Below are positions 34,074 to 38,565 of a stretch of DNA of 38,565 bases, piece after piece. Below the pieces are notes generated by a model. It was given only the letters and a program-made list of their open reading frames with translations, had not been told where the DNA came from and searched no databases. Made by a program: the position numbers and the translations under genes. The DNA is from DASYSA01 sp036003885 (GTDB lineage: Bacteria; Acidobacteriota; Blastocatellia; UBA7656): assembly GCA_036003885.1 (NCBI GenBank), contig DASYSA010000244.1:1-38565 (forward strand), written 5' to 3'. Every line of letters begins with the position of its first letter. Position 1 is the stretch's first letter.

Positions 34074-35336
34074 CTAGTTCACGACTTCGATTCGTGCACC
34101 GTCTTTCAACTCCTGGCCTGCAATTGGTATCGCCACGCGCTCGCCCACACTGAGGCCTTCCATCACCTCCACCGATTCATCTGCGCGCTCCCCGATCTTG
34201 ACCTCCCTCTCTTTCAGGGTATCTCCCTGGACCGTGAACACCTTATACATGCCATAGACGTATAACAGGGCGCCCCGGGGAACAAACACGGCGTCGACAA
34301 CGTTGCTGGAGGGAATGCTCGCCTTTACGAAAAAGCCGGGTTTGAGCAGGCGCTCGTGGTTTTCGATCAGAGCTTCGACTTCGTACGAACGCGTCTGCTG
34401 CTCGACCGAGGGGTTGATGCGAGAGATCTTTCCGCTGAACGAGCGGTCCGGATAGGCCTCCACTGCGACTGTGACTACCTGTCCCGTGCGCACCCATGCG
34501 GCCATCTTTTCCGGCACCTTCAACCGCACGCGCAGGGGATCCGCGTTAACGATGACCATAACGGGCGTTTGAACTTTCAGATATTGGCCCTGAGTTACAT
34601 TGCGCTCCTTGATCTCGCCGGCGAACGGCGCCCGGATAATCGAATCGCTCACCTTCTTCTGCGCGAGGGCGGTAGAAGCGCGGGACTGAACCAACTGGGC
34701 TCGAAGGTTCTCAATGGCCTGAACCGACAGATCGTAAGCGGCCCGGGCGGCATTATATCGAGCCTCGGCTTCGTCGAAGTTCTGGCGAGGCACCAGCCCC
34801 TGTTCGTAAAGAGACTTCGCTCGATTGTATTTCTGCTGCGCGTCGTTGAGGTCGGCTGCCGCCTTCTTGACTTCGGCTGCCAGGGTAACGTCCTTGAGGT
34901 CCTCGCCATCTTCGGCAAGGCCCAATCGCGCCCGCGCCTGCCGCAAGGAGGCCCGCTGCTGATCGAGCGTCAATTGGAGCTCGGTCGGCACGACCTTGAC
35001 GATGGGCTGGCCCGCGGCGACGTGGTCTCCCACGTCAACCAGAACCTGCTCGACCTTGCCTTCGACTTCTGAGCTGACGGTGACCTCTTCGTAGGGATAG
35101 AGCGAACCAACCGATTCGACGTTTCGTCGCACCTGGCGCCGCTCGGCCTCCACCACGCGAGCCGAGACCGGCTTCGGTGAAAATGAATCAGACTGCTTTC
35201 CTGATGCTCCCCGGTAACAAGAAGCTGCGGCGAGGGTGAAAGCAGCCAGCAATATCGCGATGAGTATTCGAGGAATCACATTTGTTGCAAGCGGCTCCGC
35301 CGCGAGGATTCTCCCTCGACCTGTGTGCTCAACCAT
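34074..35336 (-). CDS. RND efflux periplasmic adaptor (membrane fusion) lipoprotein
   Basis: A 420-residue membrane fusion protein linking the downstream RND pump to an outer-membrane channel. A lipoprotein signal lies at 22-40, with lipobox LAAASC (C40 lipidated). The barrel-sandwich domain begins with SVGSLYPYEEVTVSSEVEGKV, then VGDHVAAGQPIVKV. A long alpha-hairpin follows (LTLDQQRASLRQARARLGLAE; ARYNAARAAYDLSVQAIENL), then the second lipoyl half with IRAPFAGEIKERNVTQGQYL, the beta-barrel (RLKVPEKMAAWVRTGQVV) and the membrane-proximal domain. AAGGA lies seven bases before the ATG. The n-region before the hydrophobic core is unusually long, and a GTG at 35279 would give a shorter signal but has no nearby Shine-Dalgarno. 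Forms an operon with the permease. Confidence 0.94.
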   Translation of the reverse strand: MVEHTGRGRILAAEPLATNVIPRILIAILLAAFTLAAASCYRGASGKQSDSFSPKPVSARVVEAERRQVRRNVESVGSLYPYEEVTVSSEVEGKVEQVLVDVGDHVAAGQPIVKVVPTELQLTLDQQRASLRQARARLGLAEDGEDLKDVTLAAEVKKAAADLNDAQQKYNRAKSLYEQGLVPRQNFDEAEARYNAARAAYDLSVQAIENLRAQLVQSRASTALAQKKVSDSIIRAPFAGEIKERNVTQGQYLKVQTPVMVIVNADPLRVRLKVPEKMAAWVRTGQVVTVAVEAYPDRSFSGKISRINPSVEQQTRSYEVEALIENHERLLKPGFFVKASIPSSNVVDAVFVPRGALLYVYGMYKVFTVQGDTLKEREVKIGERADESVEVMEGLSVGERVAIPIAGQELKDGARIEVVN

Positions 35337-35472
35337 GATTTTCCTTCCGGGCCCAGAACCACTGAATGACAGCCGACAATAATAGCCTGATTTGACTGAA
35401 TATTCGAGGCCGCGCTTAGTAGCGGGCGTTAGGAGGTCGACTCCTCACCGGAAGCAAATGAGATCCCACGCG

Positions 35473-36573
35473 TTACTCCTGCTTGACGGCGCGCTCGTGT
35501 GCCTCAGCGAGCAGCGTCATCATTGCCTGCCGACGATCGTAAATGCGCTTCAGTTTTCTCGGTTCGTGGCGCGCGAGCGCATATGATGTCAGGATCGGCA
35601 GCCCGATAGTCGAGTCCACATAACAAACCACCGCGTCGGGCAAGCGGTCCGGATCGATCTTGCCCCAGCTTACCGCCTCGCTTGGGGTCGCACCCGACAG
35701 CCCCCCGGTGTCCGGTCGCGCGTCGGTTACCTGCAGGAAGTAGTCGTGCCCTTTCTCTTCGATTTTGAGAACTTCCTGAATCTGCGGCTCAGTTTGAAGC
35801 AGGAAGTTCTTGGGGCTTCCGCCTCCCAGAATGAAGACCGCCGACCTTCCTCCTGTTCTCTTTGCGTCGAGAACGATTGCCGCGGTTTCATTCACGTCAG
35901 CGTTCACATCAATCCTCAGCCGGTTGCCGGTCAGCGCCTTCGCAGCGACGTTCATTCCGATAGAGCTGTCGCCCGGCGAAGAAGTGTAGATCGGGACCCC
36001 ACTCTCGAAAGCCGACGCAAGCAGGCTCTTGCGCCCGATGCCCAATACTCGCTCGCGCTCGGCAACGTACTTGCCGGCGAGATAGTGAAACTCTGCGCTG
36101 CTCATGTCGCGCTGAAACTCGGAACCCTCAATCATCTTGCGATAGAAGGCATCGGTTGAAAGGAGCACGTCGTACTCGAAGAAGATGTCGTAGATGCGGA
36201 CAACGCCTTCTTCGCGCAGGATGACGTCCGAGATCTGTGGATCGCCGCGGTGCATGCGCAATCCGATGCCGAAGTGCGTATCGTGATAGAGATTCGCCCC
36301 GGTTGAAACGATCCAGTCCACGAAGCCGTTTTCGATGAGGGGAATGATGGCGGACATCCCCAGCCCGGCGGGAGTCAGCGCGCCGGTCAGACTCATGCCG
36401 ACCGTGACATCGGGTTCCAGCATTCGCTCGACAAACAACTGACACGCCTCGCGCAGCCGTGCGGCGTTATAAGCCAGGAAAGAGGTCTCGACGAGCTCGG
36501 CCACGGTCATCGAACCGGTCACCGGCTTCGGGTCAATCGGTGTACCGCCAAGGAAGTTGTGTCTTTTTGCCAT
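35473..36573 (-). CDS. Deoxyhypusine synthase-like enzyme
   Basis: A 366-residue homologue of deoxyhypusine synthase. The eukaryotic/archaeal enzyme moves the aminobutyl group of spermidine to a lysine of eIF5A using NAD. The NAD and substrate motifs are recognisable: MSLTGALTPAGLG, DWIVSTGANLYHDTHFG, SPGDSSIGMN and the block SGATPSEAVSWGKI, whose lysine (K305) corresponds to the catalytic lysine forming the imine intermediate. Bacteria lack eIF5A, and bacterial relatives make homospermidine or act on other amines, so a polyamine synthase role is likely but the substrate is unknown. ATG at 36573 has GAGG six bases upstream; a TTG one codon earlier is less likely. It starts 21 bases after the thioesterase gene, forming an operon. 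Confidence 0.9.
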   Translation of the reverse strand: MAKRHNFLGGTPIDPKPVTGSMTVAELVETSFLAYNAARLREACQLFVERMLEPDVTVGMSLTGALTPAGLGMSAIIPLIENGFVDWIVSTGANLYHDTHFGIGLRMHRGDPQISDVILREEGVVRIYDIFFEYDVLLSTDAFYRKMIEGSEFQRDMSSAEFHYLAGKYVAERERVLGIGRKSLLASAFESGVPIYTSSPGDSSIGMNVAAKALTGNRLRIDVNADVNETAAIVLDAKRTGGRSAVFILGGGSPKNFLLQTEPQIQEVLKIEEKGHDYFLQVTDARPDTGGLSGATPSEAVSWGKIDPDRLPDAVVCYVDSTIGLPILTSYALARHEPRKLKRIYDRRQAMMTLLAEAHERAVKQE

Positions 36574-36594
36574 CAATTACCTCGCAATAATCAG

Positions 36595-37038
36595 TCATTG
36601 TCCGGAGCCAGGTTCCTCGGTTCTGGTGACGTAGGGCGCCAGTCGTTCAACCATTTCCGGGGGCACCGGCACCGATTCAAAGGTCTTACGGCTGACACAG
36701 ACCAGCACTACGTGCCCGTCGGCAACCAGATCGGCTTCACCTTTTCTATTCACCTCGAATCGTAGCGTCAGCGATTTGTGGCCAAGGCGCGAAACATAGA
36801 CCGAGACTTCTATCAGGTCGTCCAGCACCAACGGCTTTCGGAAGTCGAAGTGTATCTGCACCCGAGGCAGCCATACGTTCAACCTGTCGAAGACCGCGGA
36901 ATAGGGCAGCCCAGCAGCTCTGAATAACTCTGTTTCGGCTATCTCAAAAAACCGCAGGAACTGGCCGTAGTAAATTATTCCGGCGCGGTCTATGTCGGAC
37001 CACCTCACGTGTTCTTCTATCGTGAATCGTTCGTGCAT
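36595..37038 (-). CDS. YbgC/4-hydroxybenzoyl-CoA thioesterase-family acyl-CoA thioesterase
   Basis: A 147-residue hotdog-fold thioesterase that hydrolyses acyl-CoA. The active-site stretch VRWSDIDRAGIIYYGQFLRFFE carries the catalytic aspartate of the D-x-A/D-G-(I/H)-(V/I)-Y-(Y/H) motif and the tyrosines typical of the YbgC/4HBT group. It is followed by VQIHFDFRKPLVLDDLIEVSVYV and SLTLRFEVNRKGEADLVADG. AAAGG lies six bases before the ATG. It is the first gene of an operon with the deoxyhypusine synthase-like gene; no metabolic link between them is known to me. The acyl specificity cannot be deduced. Confidence 0.92.
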   Translation of the reverse strand: MHERFTIEEHVRWSDIDRAGIIYYGQFLRFFEIAETELFRAAGLPYSAVFDRLNVWLPRVQIHFDFRKPLVLDDLIEVSVYVSRLGHKSLTLRFEVNRKGEADLVADGHVVLVCVSRKTFESVPVPPEMVERLAPYVTRTEEPGSGQ

Positions 37039-37177
37039 CGCCCGCCTTTCGAGAGTTCACTCAACCACCCGCGAATAGCACCAATATGCGCTACGTGACT
37101 GCTGCCAACGACAATGGATCAACAGGAGATCTTGCTGCACCTGCCGGCCAACAGCGGTGATGTAGGTCGGCTTCTCC

Positions 37178-37209
37178 GATTCGCGGATATTCGCGAGATT
37201 CGCGGATAT
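37178..37209. repeat. Short direct repeat upstream of rimO
   Basis: GATTCGCGGATAT occurs at 37178-37190 and identically at 37197-37209, a 19-base period with related TCGCGA sequence between. It lies in the 277-base gap between divergent genes and could be a binding site or simple slippage product. Confidence 0.5.
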
Positions 37210-37315
37210 CTTCTATGTTGTGCCCATGTCACACTGGCGCAACTCCATTCCATCGTCTAACATTGCTGTTTGCGCCGAGGTCTGCAGAATCAGCTTTAGA
37301 ACTTAAGATACGCGA

Positions 37316-38565
37316 ATGACAGATAAGAAGAAAGTTGGAATGCTCAGTCTGGGTTGCCCCAAGAATCTCGTTGACAGCGAGGTGATGATGGGCATGCTCG
37401 CCAGGCAGGGGTACGAGCTGACGACGGACTCCGCGGCCGCCGATGTGCTGGTGGTCAATACCTGCGGCTTCATCGACTCCGCCAGACAGGAATCGGTCGA
37501 TACAATCCTGGAGATGGCCCAGCTCAAGCAGACCGGCAATCTCAAACGGCTGATCGTCGCAGGCTGCCTCGTGGAACGCTATCGCGAAGAGTTGAAGCGA
37601 GAGATACCGGAAATCGACGCTTGCATCGGAGTGAATCAGCTCGAGGAGATTCTCGACGTTGCCGAACCTAACGGCCGGCGGAGTCTCCCGGTCTACAGCG
37701 AGGGCAGGGCCGCACCGGAGCTTTACCTTTATGATGAGACAACCCCGCGAATCCGAGCGACCGCGCCTTATACGGCTTATGTCAAGATCGCCGAAGGCTG
37801 CGATCATACCTGCGCCTTCTGCATCATCCCGCGTCTTCGCGGAGTCTTTCGCAGTCGCTCTCCCGAGTCGATAGTTCGCGAAGTCGAGATGTTGGCCGCG
37901 CAAGGCGTCAAGGAGATCGTCCTCATCTCGCAGGACACGGTTAACTACGGCGCGGACTTGAATCTCACCGGCGGACTTGCCAGATTGGTCGCAAGCCTCG
38001 CCGAGGTGCCGGGTGTCGAATGGCTGCGCTTCCTCTACTGCTATCCGACTGGTATCTCGGATGTGTTGTTGGACGTGATGGCCGAGCGCCCGAACGTCTG
38101 CAAGTATTTTGACATTCCGCTCCAGCACGCGAGCCGTAGAATGCTTGCCCGTATGCGAAGGGGCGGCGGGCGCCAGTCGTACGAGCGAATGATCGACCGC
38201 ATTCGCAATCGGGTGGCAGGCGTCGGGATCCGCACGACTTTCATTGTAGGATTCCCAGGCGAACGGGACGAGGATTTTGGTGAGTTGTTGGACTTTGTTC
38301 GCGCAGTTGAGTTCGACCGCGTTGGCGTATTCACATATTCGGATGAGGAAGGGTCGGCTGCGTTTGCGCTTGATGAGAAGGTCGACCGCGCCCTCATGCA
38401 GAAGCGGGAACGCCGCTTGATGACAGAGCAGGCTCGAATATCAAAGCGAAGGAATCGCGGGATGATAGGCCGAACCGTGAGGGTGCTGCTCGAAGGGGCC
38501 TCGCAGGAGAGCGACCTGCTTCTCGAAGGCCGAATGGAGTCACAGGCTCCGGAGATCGACGGCTC
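37316..38565 (+). CDS. rimO: Ribosomal protein S12 methylthiotransferase RimO (C-terminus cut by window edge)
   Basis: A radical-SAM enzyme that adds a methylthio group to an aspartate of ribosomal protein S12. 416 codons are visible; the last part of the TRAM domain is beyond the window. The MTTase N-terminal domain has its three cluster cysteines, C14 in LSLGCPKNLVDSE, C50 in VVNTCGFIDSA and C84 in VAGCLVERY. The radical-SAM cluster is CDHTCAFC (C162, C166, C169), followed by the RimO-type IPRLRGVFRSRSPES. LGCPKNLVDSEVMMG is typical of RimO rather than MiaB. The ATG at 37316 starts MTDKKKVGMLSLGC. The frame has no stop to the window edge. A frame on the opposite strand is a shadow. Confidence 0.97.
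   Translation, partial: MTDKKKVGMLSLGCPKNLVDSEVMMGMLARQGYELTTDSAAADVLVVNTCGFIDSARQESVDTILEMAQLKQTGNLKRLIVAGCLVERYREELKREIPEIDACIGVNQLEEILDVAEPNGRRSLPVYSEGRAAPELYLYDETTPRIRATAPYTAYVKIAEGCDHTCAFCIIPRLRGVFRSRSPESIVREVEMLAAQGVKEIVLISQDTVNYGADLNLTGGLARLVASLAEVPGVEWLRFLYCYPTGISDVLLDVMAERPNVCKYFDIPLQHASRRMLARMRRGGGRQSYERMIDRIRNRVAGVGIRTTFIVGFPGERDEDFGELLDFVRAVEFDRVGVFTYSDEEGSAAFALDEKVDRALMQKRERRLMTEQARISKRRNRGMIGRTVRVLLEGASQESDLLLEGRMESQAPEIDG

Noticed and set aside
37229..38128. Long minus-strand reading frame of 299 codons
   Set aside because: It lies opposite rimO, whose plus-strand product has all cluster cysteines and family motifs; it is a shadow.

Overview
The window looks like chromosomal DNA from a GC-rich Gram-negative bacterium, most likely an acidobacterium of the Blastocatellia type. 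That placement is an inference. It rests on an Oar-like TonB-dependent receptor with an N-terminal carboxypeptidase-regulatory domain, a Pkn-type Ser/Thr kinase, an ECF sigma/anti-sigma pair, an HD-GYP/GGDEF receptor and an RND pump. I saw no rRNA, tRNA, CRISPR array, prophage or complete insertion sequence.

Layout. 1-1381 (minus): truncated Ser/Thr kinase and a DedA membrane protein. 1663-4727 (plus): ROK sugar kinase and LepA. 4755-6187 (minus): ECF sigma factor and zinc-finger anti-sigma factor, with a candidate autoregulatory promoter upstream. 6476-6588: REP-like repeats. 6767-10360 (plus): a TPR membrane protein, a YdjM-type membrane hydrolase, a 111-117 bp tandem repeat, and a second TPR membrane protein. 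10368-15276 (minus): sensor histidine kinase, DUF169 protein and a secreted gamma-glutamyltransferase-like enzyme. 15529-17894 (minus): SenB and SenA of selenoneine biosynthesis. 18246-21598 (minus): two small unknown genes and an HD-GYP/GAF/GGDEF protein. 21983-24709 (minus): an unknown gene, a DegP-type protease and a VapC-like toxin/antitoxin-like pair around a perfect inverted repeat. 25121-28510 (plus): the TonB-dependent receptor, with a near-consensus promoter and a strong terminator. 28675-30840 (plus): a thioredoxin-fusion protein followed by a UGSC-family selenoprotein whose in-frame TGA is read as selenocysteine. 30882-35336 (minus): RND efflux permease and adaptor. 35473-37038 (minus): deoxyhypusine-synthase-like enzyme and YbgC-type thioesterase. 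37316 to the window end (plus): RimO, cut by the edge.

The most interesting thread is selenium. A senA-senB pair (selenium in a small molecule) lies about 11 kb from a gene that appears interrupted by TGA but continues in frame through the motif Sec-Gly-Ser-Cys, with a SECIS-like hairpin directly after the codon. Both uses need selenophosphate, yet no selD/senC, selA, selB or tRNA-Sec gene is in the window. These should therefore exist elsewhere in the genome. The gene before the selenoprotein fuses a CPTC thioredoxin-like domain to a large conserved domain, which suggests a thiol/selenol redox role for the pair.
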